A DNA stretch of 64,000 nucleotides from Paraspadella gotoi (lineage: Eukaryota; Chaetognatha), in NCBI GenBank assembly GCA_051294375.1, contig CM119267.1:22383486-22447485 (forward strand), read 5' to 3'. Position numbers and translations under genes: made by a program. Within the stretch, counting starts at the first letter, position 1. Each line of letters starts with the position of its first letter. Positions 11,472-23,543 of this stretch are shown here, one piece after another. Under the pieces are notes generated by a model. The model was given only the letters and a program-made list of their open reading frames with translations. It was not told where the DNA came from and did not search any database.

Positions 11472-14400
11472 TCAACGCGTAAAAGATCGAGAGTGATTCC
11501 GAGAATCAAAGTCCCTGCCTCCTCTTCCTGTCCCTCTTCCTCCGCGAGTGTGAAATCCACCTCCACCCCTCCCGCCCCCACGGTCATTAAACCCCCGCCC
11601 GTTGCCCCTCGGGGGGCTATCGCCTCGCGACCCGGCGAAGGTTCCGCTCCTCGGCGGGCTAGATCTCGGCCCAGCGCGGAATGGCTCTCGTGAAGATCCT
11701 CGCCCGCCGCCGGGATATCGACCTCTCGGGTCGCCTCCGCCCGCGCGGAATGGTAAGCCACGCGACGAGGACCCTCTCAACGGGGGATTAGTGGATCCGT
11801 TACGGGCTCTCTCCGAACTGCCGCCTCTTGTAGAATCGCGTTCGCGGATGAGTCGCGCCGGCGACCCCGTTCGATCCTCTTGACTCCCAGAGGCGCCGAC
11901 TTCGACGTTAGTCTTGGGCGAGCCCTCCTTGACCGGCCTCTCGGCGTTGAGGAGGTTGATCCTCTCCTGTTCTTTTTTCTCCCTCTCGTATTTTTCAATC
12001 TTGTCCAATTCCATCTGCAAGAAATCGTCGACATGCATGGATGGCGGGCGTGAGGTGTTGGGTGGACGCGATCGGAATGGATCCTGCCGGCCGGGCGGCC
12101 CACTCCGCGCCGGACAGCCACCGCGGCCGCCTCGCATAGGGGCAACGAACTTCTTGCCCTTCCCTCCTCCGCGGCTGATATTGATGGTGTCTCGGCCGGC
12201 GCGCTTCGGCTTCTTACGCGGAGTCTTGAAGTCCTCCGGCAGGTCGGGATGGTCCTTGGCCAGAGCCCCGACCAGATCAAAGTTATTTGCGTAGCGTTTG
12301 GCAAGATCCATGAGGTCAAGTTTTACGAGGTCGTCGTCGGTGGGATTATAGTAGTTTTCCTGTTCATCCCAAAATTCGGAGTTCAAACGTTCGTCTTCAT
12401 CTCTCAGGACGACGTACATGTTCCGCGAGGAGAACTTTGTCTCGAGGGAACGCGGTTTTTCCTTGAGGTCGACCTCCGTCATGACGGTGGTGGTGTGACG
12501 GCCAGAAGGTGGCGCCCCGTCGCCAAACATCCGTCCCAAGATATTGACCAGAGTCTCGTGAAGACTCTGGAGGGTCTCTTCGCCCTCCTCTTCCTCCTCG
12601 GCAGCATAGTCGTGTAGCAATTTCTCCAAGTCACCCAAGGGATGTTTTGTTTCGCGGTCACCATCCCACTTGACAAGTTGCTTTACATAATCTGGGCCGA
12701 AAACGTAACGGCGAAGTTGCTTGGAGCCTTCGGAGTCTTCCTCGCGTCCGTCGACGACCATCATGACGTTGAGCAACTCGATGGCGCCCTGTAGCATCGC
12801 CAGGTACTCGTCGTCCTTGGCAAAAGTCGAGTGAAGTCTCGCAAAGAGATTGTACAAATCTGAAGCTGCGCCTTCCTCGTTTTCGCGCTCGTAGTTTTTC
12901 TGAGCTTTGGTGAAAGCGTTTTTCAGGTGGAACATTGTATAGTCAAACTCGGAAAAGAGGACTAAACCTCGGAGGGCGCCTAAGACGCTGGACATTGAAT
13001 GATCATTGTTTCCAATGTGGGAGATGAGGGCCTCGGCGATGTCCCTTAGATACTTGGGGCTCGGAATGGCGTTTGCAAGCCTGACTTGAAGAGGAAGATC
13101 CGGGCCACAAAGATTAATGTCCGAATCCAGAAGGGATTGAAAAATTGTCCCGATACATTCCTGCAGCTGTAACGTCAAAGTATTGTCAGTCGACTCTTCG
13201 AAAACGTGCATAAGAATAGCTAAAAATCTTGGGGCTCTGGAAGGGTCGGCAACGGCGCCGTAACGACCCCTGGAGGCATCTCCCGTAGAATTTTTAAAAG
13301 CTTCATTGTCACTGCCATCGAGAAGCGAAAGAAAAGTACATTTGATGGATGGCTGGGATACAAGTACGCTGAATGCCGTCATGACTTTGGCACAAGCCGC
13401 CGCGGGATCTAAACCACCGGGAGTATTCATGAAATTGGCCGAGGTCGGCTTTACTGATTGTCCAATAATCAGATGCAGGCAGTCCAAAGCCATATCTTGA
13501 AAAGAGCCAAGAATTATCGCCGCCATTTGGTGGCTCAAGTCGGCGATTTGGCAGCAGACCTTTTGAAAAATTCCTTGATGCTTATGGGGCATGCAGAGCG
13601 CTTGCGTTTTTATCGTTTCGACCAGTTGATTTTTAAGAGGCAACATATGTCGCGACCAACGTTTACGATTCTCAGCGTGGATGGCAACCTCGGAGGTTGT
13701 CATTGGATGCCGCGTTTGAAGGGGTAGAGGGAATGGGAGTAACTCGCTGAGAAGTAGCATTCCGCCGTAAAAGGAATACGGCATTGTCTGGCAAAGATCG
13801 AGTATCTCTTTGATCATCATAGTCCAGAGCGAATCTTCGCTGGCGTCGTCCTCTCCCTTGTTCGAGACAGATACTTTATCGTTGATCGATCCCGTGGGAG
13901 CGTCCATAAGCTGAGTCAGCGCCAAAAGACCCTCGAGAACGTTGTGGCGTATGAGGCGGATCCTGGCAGGCGGTAACTTGATGTGCGACTGAATGCTGCA
14001 GAGAACGTTAAATGCCCCGAATAAAGGCTGAACGGGAGTCACGTCTTTGTAGTTGGTGGATTTTGCCTCGATCAGGTGCTTGAGAATGTTGGACAACAAA
14101 ACTACAGAGTGTTGAACAATGACGATTGCAGAGGAAACATCGGCACTGTTGATTAAAGCCCCTTGCTGCCACGGACGGATCAAAAAGTCGGAGCAAGTTT
14201 TAATCAAAACGTTTTGTAAATTTAGTTTTCCTTCCTCGTGGAAAAATTCCACGAGAGAAAAGCGATATTTTAACTCTCGTGCAACGGTCAAGCTCTCCTC
14301 GCCCTTTGACCCGTGTTTCGGAATGCCCTCGTTCCGCTCTTCGGGCGGAATGCAAAGGTCTACCAAGACTCGCAAGCAAGTGATTATCGCTTTGGGAATT

Positions 14401-17400
14401 CCCGATTCGCTTATTTCCTCGGAGAATGTTTTGAAATGTTTCGCCCAATCGGTGACGCTGGCGACGTCAAAACCGGAAGTCACGTCAAGAGTGACGCTCC
14501 ACAATTCGCGAATGACGTCAATCCGTGGCGCGTCGACGACGAGTTTTGTCTCGGCCTTTCCGATCACGTGCATCACACGTCGAGCGTATTTCCTAATAAA
14601 TTCCGCGTCGTCGCATTCCTGGGCAGCTAGGGCAACCAGTTGGACGGCATATCCGCCGGCGACGGGTAAAATGCGCGACAGACCGTCAACAGTATCCTCG
14701 TCTCCAGACTCTTGGGCCCGTCGCAACGCTTCCAAAAAGGGAATCAGAATCTCCATGTTATCGCCTCGAGTGAGAACCGAAACGACGGCGTCGGGAGAAA
14801 CCGAGTGAGAAAAATCGACCAGGCAGTGTAAAAGAGAGAGAATCACGTGAGAATCCTTCACCGCAGTTTCCTTCACCGCCGCTGAAATTTTTTGGGTCGA
14901 CCCGGCATCCAGCGATGAAACGAAACGACAATTTTCGTGAGCAGTCTTTATGCTATCCAATAAGTTCATGACGAACAGATGCTGGTGCAAAGAAACGCCG
15001 AGTTCCCCTTGGCGAGAAAGCGTGACGTTGGCCAGAGGATTTTTGTTGCTCTTGGGGGCGCTGGCTTCGACTGGCTCGTCCTTGCTGGCTTCGTCTTCGG
15101 GCGGAACGGAAGCGTCTCTTTCGGAATTATCGTCGCCGGCTTGACTTTGGACAGGATCGAGGTTGTCATCTTTAGTCAAATGATTAATTATCCTTTCGGA
15201 AGATTCTTCCCGGGATCCCAAGAAGATCAAACCCGCTGGTCGCTTTATCAACGACGTCAGCATCTGGGATATGGCGTTGTTCAATGGTGCGTAGCAAGTC
15301 GCCACGTCGGAAGATAAAAGCATGGCGATCGATTCCAACAAACTGTGCGTGTCGAATATGTGACATAGAAACGAAGTCCAGTCTGATTCTGCCGTTAGGA
15401 CGGCGAATTGTTGTGACGACGGCAAGCAGCGTCGATGAGCCGCGAATAACCGGTCACCCTCCGTCCATGCTGTCGCGAGGTTTTTCAGGAAACCAATTAT
15501 GTCGTCTAGATCCTTTTCCTGGGAGCTCGAAAAGATCGCACCATTGCCTTGATTGGACTCCGTTTGTTCGTCACTACTTAACTGCACAATGAACGTTCCA
15601 TCTTCGCCCTCAACCGTGGAAACGCTCGATGCTACTCTTTCAGTCGTCTTCATAAGCAAACTAAGTTCCTCGTAAATGTGCGCCTTTCGGAAAACGACAG
15701 AAAGCGCGACGGTGACGCGCGCCAATTGTTTCGTCGTCGCCACAATATCCATGAGACGTTGATATGGAGTTTGCCCTTTCCGATCGATCAGAGTGAAAAA
15801 GTGCTGCATGCCCGATTTGAGGCGGATTGACGCTTCCAGGGCTTTGACAATGTGCAGTTTGACGGATGTGGACATGTTCGGCGAGACAAACAGACTCAGC
15901 AAGCGGTGCTGTAGGTGACGTTTATTGGCCTCCGAGGCGATGTGATTGTCGCAGTGGCAGAGCGCCGTCGCCAAGGCGACGCCGGCCTTGAGATGACGCA
16001 CCTTGAATGGCGTTTCCGGTTGAGCCATGGCCATTTCGAGATCCAAACCTTCCAAGGTCCAGTGGATTAGAGTTGTCAAGACGTCGTAGCGTCCTTCCAT
16101 GGAGATTAAGTAGGCGAGTCCGATGGGAATGAGAGCCGGGAGACCCTCCATGGTGACGACCCATTTTTCGTTCCGCCCAACCGGAAAATTTCGGTTTTCC
16201 TCGTCGCCTGATGTCGGCGAACCGTCGCTTCTTCCGGTTTCGCGGCCAGAGGGATGTCGTGCGATAGTTTCCAAGATGGCGGTTGCTTCATCAGGACGCG
16301 GTTCTTCTTCCTCTTCCTCCGCGTTGTCGCTGTCGCGTGAACGAAGCATCATTTTGCGACGAAAGCTGCGCTTCATGGATTCCACCTGGAAATGCAAAAT
16401 AAAGTACAAAATACAAAATACAGTACAAAGACGGAAACAAATTTACTCACTTGGTTAATTAATTAATTAATTAATTAATTATTACGAACAAAAATAATTT
16501 AATTTCAAAATTATTTTTCTCTTTCACTTTTCTTTGCAGTTTACTAAAATATTAAAAAATAAATAAATATTAATTTATTAAAAAAAAGTTCTATTTTTTT
16601 TTAAAAACAGACATAGATTGGAGTCTTCTTTAGCGCAAAGTGAATTGACTCGTTGTTGGTAAGAAAATCAAAATTTGTTTACTTTAAATTTTAAACGTAC
16701 CTGCCATTCGTAGTCCGTCAGGGAGGGATTCCTCATCGATTTTAGTCCTTCCACGCGGAACCGTCCCTCGGCGTCGGGCAGCCACGACGAGACTCTGGCG
16801 ACTCCCGCTTTCAGCCAATCGATCTCCTCGGCCAACTGCTCCATGGTTACGCCCCCACCAGTTGAGGCGTCTTCGATGAAATCCTCGTCGTCCGAGATCT
16901 CCTCCAAGTCGCCCATGAGGTCGGGTTCAGCGTCCTGGATTTCCCCGTCCTCACCGCCTTGTTTTTCCAGAGGCTTGTCGTTCGGCGGAGGGAGGGAGCG
17001 TTTGGAGTCGTCCTTGTCGGGCGATAGACGCGGCGGCACGCGGAAGTGGCGGTCGTGACTCTTGGAGGATCGAGAGGCGGCGGAAGGGGAAGCGTCGCGG
17101 GGTCGGAGGACGCCTAAAAATTGTAAAATTTAAAGTAGCGGTAGCCGACCAAATTCAAATTTTAATGGGAACAGCATTAAACAAATCCATTATTGCTATT
17201 AGTTATGGTTCGGAACATTTTTGCAAAAAAATATTTTAACACCGAGTAATTAGCTAATTAAAATTATTATATGTAGCAGTGTGGACGCAACAATTTGTGG
17301 ATTATCTCAAATGAGATCGAGTTCCTCAATTTCATTTGCATATTGTCGTATTCTGATTAAGCCATGAAAAATATTTGTTCTATTGCCTTAAAGGTTAAAT

Positions 17401-19584
17401 ATTAATATTTTACTTTAGTAATAAAGTTAAAAAGCTGACTAATATAATATCATATACATATATATATAATATCAATTTTTATTTTTATATTATTTAAAGT
17501 TTTTTTTAAATTGATTCTGATAGAGCTAAAAAAGTTAAGCAAAAAATGTAATTACAAATCTTGTTATTTTATTATTGAAAACGAGCAAAAACTGCTAAAA
17601 TCATCGGATGATGATGATGATGATTTTTTCAGGTTTTCCCTAACTCACCAGAAGTTGGCGACCTGCTCCTGCTTCTCGTCCTTCGCCCCGGCGATCTTGA
17701 GTTTCTAATCCGCGGCGCCGACGGCGACCGATGACGCGGGAACGCCCCGTCGGCTGCCATCAGCGGTGTGATGAGCGAAGGTGGCGGGTGCGGCAACGGC
17801 TGCATCTGAGGAATTTGAGGTCCGTGGGGATGGAGCTGCTGTGTCAGCTGCGGCGGTGGCCCTTGGTGCTGCGGGCTAACCGGCCTCGCCGCCGTCTGCA
17901 TAAGAGGCACCACAGGCGGCGCCGTCGTCATGTGCATGGTCTGGGGCGGCGGCGCCACTGACGCCATCGGTGGCCACGTCGGAGGCGGCACGTTCATCGC
18001 TGGCAGCGTGGGCGGTATCATAGGCGGATGCTGCATATGCTGTCCTTCATACGGATGCTGCGGCATAGGTTGCTGCTGTTGCGCCGACTGGGGCGGAGGC
18101 GAATGCATCATCATATCCTGTCTACTGCCGCGGCCGTCGCGCCCTTCTCTCAGATCACGCGCGTCTCTCGCGTCCCGTCCATCTCGTATTTCTCTCATAT
18201 CTCGATTCTCCCTCGCCTCCCGCATTTCCCCGCATCGCTCTCTCATCTCACGCTCGTGGAATTCGGCCTCAGATGCCGGCGGCGCCTCCCAGTTGTCTGA
18301 GGCGATGGGCTTCTTGAAACTCGTCCCGATCGTGCCTATCGTTTGGATCGGCTGAATGCTCTCGATCTGTTGCGGCTCCGCTTTGACCGGCGTAGGTTCT
18401 TTCGTTGGCGTTGGCGTCATGACATCCGGGGTCGGCGGGGGCGCTACCAACGACCACGAACGAGGCGTCGAGGTCGGCGTCGCGCTCTCGGGCGATGTTT
18501 TCAATCCTTGGTGGCCATCGCGGTGGTGATGTTGGTGGGCCGGCTTAGGGGGAGGCGGCGGCGAAATCATAGGAGACACGTTGGGATCGAGCTTGACCGT
18601 GGCCAGGAGCTGCGGGTCCGACGAGGACGACTGTCGACCCAACGCCGCGGCCGCCGGAGATTCAACTTTAACATTGAGCGGATCGCGGAAGGATTGCGGC
18701 GACGGAATCTGAAGGGCCTGCATGGAGTGGGACCCAGACGGCCGACGGGGCTCTTCCTTGACGCGAGTCAGGCTGCGGGCGGCGTGGGGCAGCGGCGCGG
18801 CCAGTTCCGGTGCCGACTTCGACGAAGATTGGTGAACGTCGTGGTGGCGATGACCGTGGCCGGCGTGCAGCGGCGGCTCTTGCTTCGGTTTCGGCGGCGG
18901 AGGCGGCGGCGGGGGTTCCTCGTCCTCGATCGACTGTCGTTTTATCTGATGGTGCGTGAACGGATGCAGTTGTTGTATCGTCGGCTGTAGTTGCTGATGT
19001 ATCTGCTGGATAGGAGGTGGAGGCGGTGGCGGCGACAAAGGCGCGGGTTCAGCCTTCATCGGGGAAACAGTCGGCTTGACGGGAAGATCGACGACGGTCG
19101 GTGGAGGGACCGGTGCGGCGGAGAGACTGGCCGTGGCGGCGAAGACGGCCACCGTGATGGTGGAGTAAGGACCGCGGAGGACGAGCCCGTCAGTCGGCAC
19201 TCGGGCAGAGGGGACGAACTGAATCTCTTGGTTCTGTCTGTAGTCGAGGATGCCGAGGGGCTCAAAGGCCGAGGCGCCCTTCTTGTTCAGGTTGGTCACG
19301 TAAAGCTCGAGTTTGAAGGCGGACGGGTTGGTGGCTCCAAGGCGAATCCCGCCTCCGGGAAATTCGGCTTGGACCTGGGGCGAAACAAAGTGTTATAATC
19401 CTCTTTCGTTTTCAATCAATTAATTCGAGAAGCAACCAACCTTGGTGCCCAGAGGAATAATTCTGACATCTCGGATGACGACAGGTTTGTTGAATTGTAC
19501 CAAGTCGAGATTAGGACCGTCGGCGGCCGAGGCGTCGTGGGAAAAGGTGTCAAAGAAGACGAGTTCCACGGGTCCCTCGTCCAT
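11472..19584 (-). CDS. VIRMA: Protein virilizer (m6A methyltransferase complex scaffold)
   Basis: Exons 19441-19584, 17649-19374, 16701-17113 and 11472-16385 give 7197 nt (2398 residues); human VIRMA has 1812. The protein scaffolds the METTL3/METTL14-WTAP m6A writer complex. The N-terminal VIR_N region (residues 1-125) starts MDEGPVELVFFDTFSHD and contains VVIRDVRIIPLGTK, LGATNPSAF and TDGLVLRGPYSTIT. Next come about 450 residues rich in Pro, His, Gln and Ser with a run of Arg-Asp/Arg-Glu dipeptides. An acidic patch follows (EISDDEDF), then a long helical-repeat region. The C-terminus carries NTSRPPSMHVDDF, an RGG-rich tail and the terminal RSFTR, all as in human VIRMA. The last exon of 4.9 kb is the longest in the window. 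The start at 19584 is the ATG just before the conserved first strand. Confidence 0.93.
16386..16700. repeat. VIRMA intron 3 with a (TTAA)n tract
   Basis: This 315-nt AT-rich intron has a GTACGT donor and a TTTCCAG acceptor. It contains a simple TTAA repeat at about 16454-16482. Nothing else is seen. Confidence 0.7.
17114..17648. repeat. VIRMA intron 2 with a short (GAT)n tract
   Basis: A 535-nt AT-rich intron, long for this window. It contains a GAT trinucleotide run at about 17606-17625 near the donor and AT-dinucleotide runs near 17455-17470. No coding potential is seen. Confidence 0.65.
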
Positions 19585-19900
19585 ATTGACGACTTGGATT
19601 CGGACGGGGATATCACCCGGAGAAAAAACAGTTAAGAATTAATATTTAGTTTTAGTAAAATCTAAAAAAAATATCAAATGAAAATAAATAATAACATCAG
19701 CGAATTATCTCGGCACATTTCAGTGTAGCAACGGTATTACTTGAAAAACAAAAATAAAATACGATACAGCTTTCGATGGTAAACAGAGGGAGGAAAAGAA
19801 AATGGGATTTTCCTTGTAAAAATGTAATGTTAATAAATTAGAGATTTTCATTTCTGGTGGATGATCAGCAAATTGCGTATCAAACTCCGAGTTTTGTTCT
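19585..19900. other. Intergenic, VIRMA upstream / C3orf33-like 3' end
   Basis: 316 bp of AT-rich sequence between the VIRMA start and the next stop codon. No acceptor-like CAG close to the VIRMA ATG and no gene are seen. Confidence 0.5.
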
Positions 19901-20900
19901 TCATCTGCGAAAAAACTTTCTTCTTATCTTCTCCCACCGAGTCTCTCCCTCGGCTTCCATCCCCTTTTCTCGCCAGACCCCCTTTTGGCCCCTCATCGCG
20001 CTCGTCTCCGCCTTTCGCAGGCTCTCGTCCAACGCCCTCTCCGCCCGCGCGGTCTTCAGAAAATAACCTCCTCGGCCGGGGCTTTCTTCGACGATCCCGA
20101 GTCCTTCCTCTACGATCCGTCGGTTCAGGCAGACGCGACGACTCAGAAGAGGCAATAGAGTTGGTCGCCGGTAGACGACGACGGCGTCGACGGACGGTTC
20201 CGTGGGGCAAGAAGAGACGGGAGGCGTTTCCAACCATAAGGCATCATTGTTGGTCGTCGAGAACATCGAAGACAAAGGCGGCGGGGGAATTGAGGCCGTG
20301 GAATCATCCTCCAGTGGCTCGACGTTTCTGACGCCGACGAGTTTGAACCAAATTCCTTTACCAGATAATTCCGCCGTTAAAAATTCGGAAGCTTGGAAAA
20401 GTACGGGCGGCGCATCGCGGACTTTGTATAGAGAGACGGGCAAATTTCGTGCCCCGATCGAGCTAAGGAAAAAGCGATAGAAACGGAACTCCGCACAGAA
20501 CGACCGTGAAAATTAGGAACCAGAGATCCTACCTTCTTCGTTGCCAGATCGGCTGATGGTCAACGTAAAGCGTCAAACCTTCGACACGAGCGACGTCGCC
20601 TCTCAGCCACAAGTTTCGCGCGAAAAAATCGGCGGGAATTTCCGAGGGAATCGAAAACTGATTGGTCAGACGAACCTTGCGAGCTGAACGAGAGACAAAA
20701 AGGCTCTAGAGAAAAAGTTTGACGAGCCATCACAAAACCGCCTTCACTCGCTAACCGATGACGACGATCCCGGCAGCGGCGATGACGTAAGGAACGTTTC
20801 GGATAATACGAAGGTTGTCGTCGACCAAGTTCGTGGTCGTACGAAGGAGGAAAGAAAATAAGTCTTCGTTCTCCTTCTTTTCCGTATCCTGACGCCTCAT
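19901..20900 (-). CDS. C3orf33-like protein
   Basis: Exons 20756-20900, 20533-20683 and 19901-20462 encode 285 residues; human C3orf33 has 294. The pattern follows the human protein: an N-terminal DDNLRIIRNV motif, a hydrophobic membrane-like segment (VPYVIAAAGIVVIG), then VRLTNQFSIPSEIP and a FFARNLWLRGDVARV strand. A later LLSRRVCLNRRIVEEGLG segment follows. The fold is probably staphylococcal-nuclease-like, with the human protein reported as a secreted or membrane regulator of poorly known function. The frame closes with a basic RRKFFRR end similar to the human tail. The gene starts 198 bp from the neighbouring isochorismatase stop. Confidence 0.75.
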
Positions 20901-21097
20901 TGCTCAATGCTTAGCCTTCTTAGTAACATATACTTACAATCATACATTCTTACTTTTGCATCATGATTGAAGAATAAATTATAACAAGGTGAAACCAATT
21001 TTTTAACGTCAACAAATACACCGGGCTCTGGATTAATTTTCGAATTGCCGGAGCCGCGCTAGTTTGATAAAAATTAGAATAAATCTGGCTAATTTCC

Positions 21098-22019
21098 TTA
21101 GTCCAAGAGGCCGGAATCAGGAGGAAGTGTCTTAACGAGACCCTGAACGGCTTTAAATTGCTCGTGGTTCTTGTCGGCGATGAGTTGAAAGAGGACGGAT
21201 TCCGTCGTTGTCACGACTGCGCCAGCATCGCGAGCTCGAAGCAGCGCCATCTGACGGTCAGTTTTGGATCTTGAAGGAGAAAAAGAAGAATCAAGAAAAA
21301 TGGGAAAGGAAAATAAAATAAGGGAAGAAAAAAGTTATGAAGATTTGAAAAAAAAACCCTCCATTTACGAGAAGCGCACCTCGAGGACGACGCGTCCGCG
21401 ACGAGAAAAACCTCCAAGCCCCTCTTCAACAAATCAATTACGGTCTGTTGAACGCAAACGTGTGTCTCCAAACCGAACAACACCACCTATTGTGTCGGGT
21501 GAAACCGGAAAGCTCGGAACGGTGCTTATCGAGAAACAGATCTCAGAAGAACCTGCTTGATTCCAACCCTTTCATCGAGAAACTGCGCCACCTCCGGAAT
21601 CATCATGCTGAACTTGGTCTTTTCGAAGAGGTGCCCGTGACCTGGAGAAAAGGACAGCCGCTGGACATCTACTTGGCTCATCTCAGTCTGAATAACAAAA
21701 AAAAGTCTCAAAAACATCCTACCGACGTCGATCTCGGTCAAGGTGCGTCCGAGGCCTTTCGGATACTGCTCCGTCACGACCAAAGGAATGCTTAACAGTT
21801 TGCTGACGACAAAAAATCACACGAAATTGTCGATCGAATTAGAGGATACTATTTGACGCTTCTACTCTTATCATACCTCAGGGCAACGAGGCGCTTTGCG
21901 TTTTCCACGACCGCCTCGAAGGCCTGGATGACGGGACCGAATCGCTCCTGAACGTCGCACATGAAGAAAGCGCAAGAGGCGGCCCTGAGATCGCCCTTGA
22001 CGTATCGGTCCTCGCTCAT
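21098..22019 (-). CDS. ISOC2: Isochorismatase domain-containing protein (ISOC1/2-like)
   Basis: Five exons (21877-22019, 21723-21802, 21553-21641, 21380-21486, 21098-21269) encode 196 residues of a cysteine hydrolase of the isochorismatase superfamily. Human ISOC2 has about 205. The Asp of CDVQERF near the N-terminus, the Lys in the EKTKFSM segment and the Cys of THVCVQQT form the expected Asp-Lys-Cys triad. Family signatures include [26 protein letters not shown] and [15 protein letters not shown]. All phases are continuous. Substrate and localisation in animals are not established, and ISOC1 versus ISOC2 is not certain. Confidence 0.88.
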
Positions 22020-22339
22020 TTTAACGATAGTTAAAGGTTAATTGACCAATGACCATAGTTATAGAAGTAATCAGAATACAGAAGAAGGCCGTAAAATTTA
22101 TTACCAAAATCAATGAGTCAATAATTACTAAAAATTTTCATAATATTGATGATCGAAAAATAAAGTAAATAATCATGACAATTAACCTCGTGATTAGATT
22201 TAAACGAACTCGAAACTGGGTAAATTAGGAATAAGAGTAAAACATGTAAATAAAAACCGATGTAAATATCACCAAAAGTACGTAGCTAAGCCGTCCATTT
22301 CAAATTAAAAGCCCAAGCCTCTTCAATTGTCTTCAATTA
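22020..22339. other. Intergenic, isochorismatase upstream / DLH copy 2 3' end
   Basis: 320 bp, AT-rich. No gene, repeat or convincing splice acceptor is seen. Confidence 0.5.
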
Positions 22340-23393
22340 TCAAAGATTTTTGTTAAAAAACTCGATGACTTTTCGCATGGACAGGTCAAGGTCTCTCTTG
22401 ACGGTCTCGTTCGCGACGTCTCCTCTAGGCATCCACCCGTGCAACATATCGGGAAATTCGTGGACGGTTAGCAAATCGCCGAGCACGATGGAGGCCAGAC
22501 CCCCGATTTTTGTGTTGGCATCGTCGTTGCCTGATTCGATTCAATTAAGGCTAAAAAAGCAAATATCTCGGAAATCTCCCATTCCCATTCCACCAACCGG
22601 CGGGCATAAAGAGCTGAGGACACTTGATCCCCTTTAACAACTCCTTCTCGTCTTCTCGAAGCAACCCTGAAATTTTCGTGTGGCTGGGATGCGCGGAGAC
22701 GCCGGCCTTGAACTCGTCGAGGCTCGAGGCGCGGACGACGACGTAGGTGCCCCAGCAGAAGCCGATGCTGCCGAAGGAGTTGGCGCCGCGACGTCGCGCG
22801 AAGGGAAGGACTAAGTCGTTAAGGTCGCGGTGGAGGTCAGACCATTGAGTCTTATCCTTTAATTCAGATTTTAATTATAATTAAAAATATTGAAAAACCT
22901 GAATTGAATACCAGTGTTGCCAACCTTAACAAACTCCTCGATCCCGGGATTAGAGGGATCAAAAAAAGTTCCACGATAAAAATCGGGCATGACGACCAAA
23001 AATCCTGCAAGCCGAAATAAATATGTTCCATAAAATTCGCTCTTTTAATTTGGCATTCTCATGAATTGGAAGTACATTAACTGGAACTATATAGTATATA
23101 CTTTCTCATTTATGTAGGTTTATAGTATTATAGTATTATAGTATTAAAGTATTATATTTTTATCCTCCCCAGTACGCGGTCTCACCGCAATCGGCGACGA
23201 GATCGCACAACATTCGCGTCCTTCCACCGTCGAAGCCGAAGATGTCGTAATTCCAAACGACGCACCTCCCGTCCTTCGGCTCTCCCACCACGTAAATATC
23301 AAGGTCGCCTTCACGCTCGACCTTACCCTTTGGTGAGTAAGAGTCGTACGCCGACGACAGCGCGCCCCATGATTTCGCGGGACAACAAGACAT
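22340..23393 (-). CDS. Dienelactone hydrolase family protein (copy 2)
   Basis: Exons 23186-23393, 22925-23004, 22598-22856 and 22340-22530 encode 245 residues. The protein starts MSCCPAKSWGALSS and keeps the WNYDIFGFDGGR core. The nucleophile elbow is GFCWGT (GTCWGT in copy 1), with Asp in GNDDA and His in DMLHGW. Intron positions and phases (1, 0, 1) match copy 1: both first exons have 208 coding nt and both last exons 191. The two genes therefore descend from one spliced gene. They are now about 11 kb apart with VIRMA, the C3orf33-like gene and the isochorismatase gene between them. Only 150 bp separate its start from the LCMT1 stop. Confidence 0.88.
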
Positions 23394-23543
23394 GTCTCTT
23401 GTTTTTTAGGGTCTAACTTTATGTTTGTCACGCCCTATTATTTTTTTATAGTATAAATTAACATCAAATTCGGATTTGGCAAATAAAAGACGAAAAACGG
23501 CAAAGATGGCGACTAAAAACGAAGATGGGCGACTTGGACGCCG

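Noticed and set aside
11493-15592. Many plus-strand open frames opposite VIRMA
   Set aside because: Shadows of a 4.9-kb coding exon with clear virilizer similarity.
17731-19398. Arg-rich plus-strand frames opposite VIRMA exon 2
   Set aside because: Antisense of Pro/His/Gln-rich code; no start context, no family and no splice structure.
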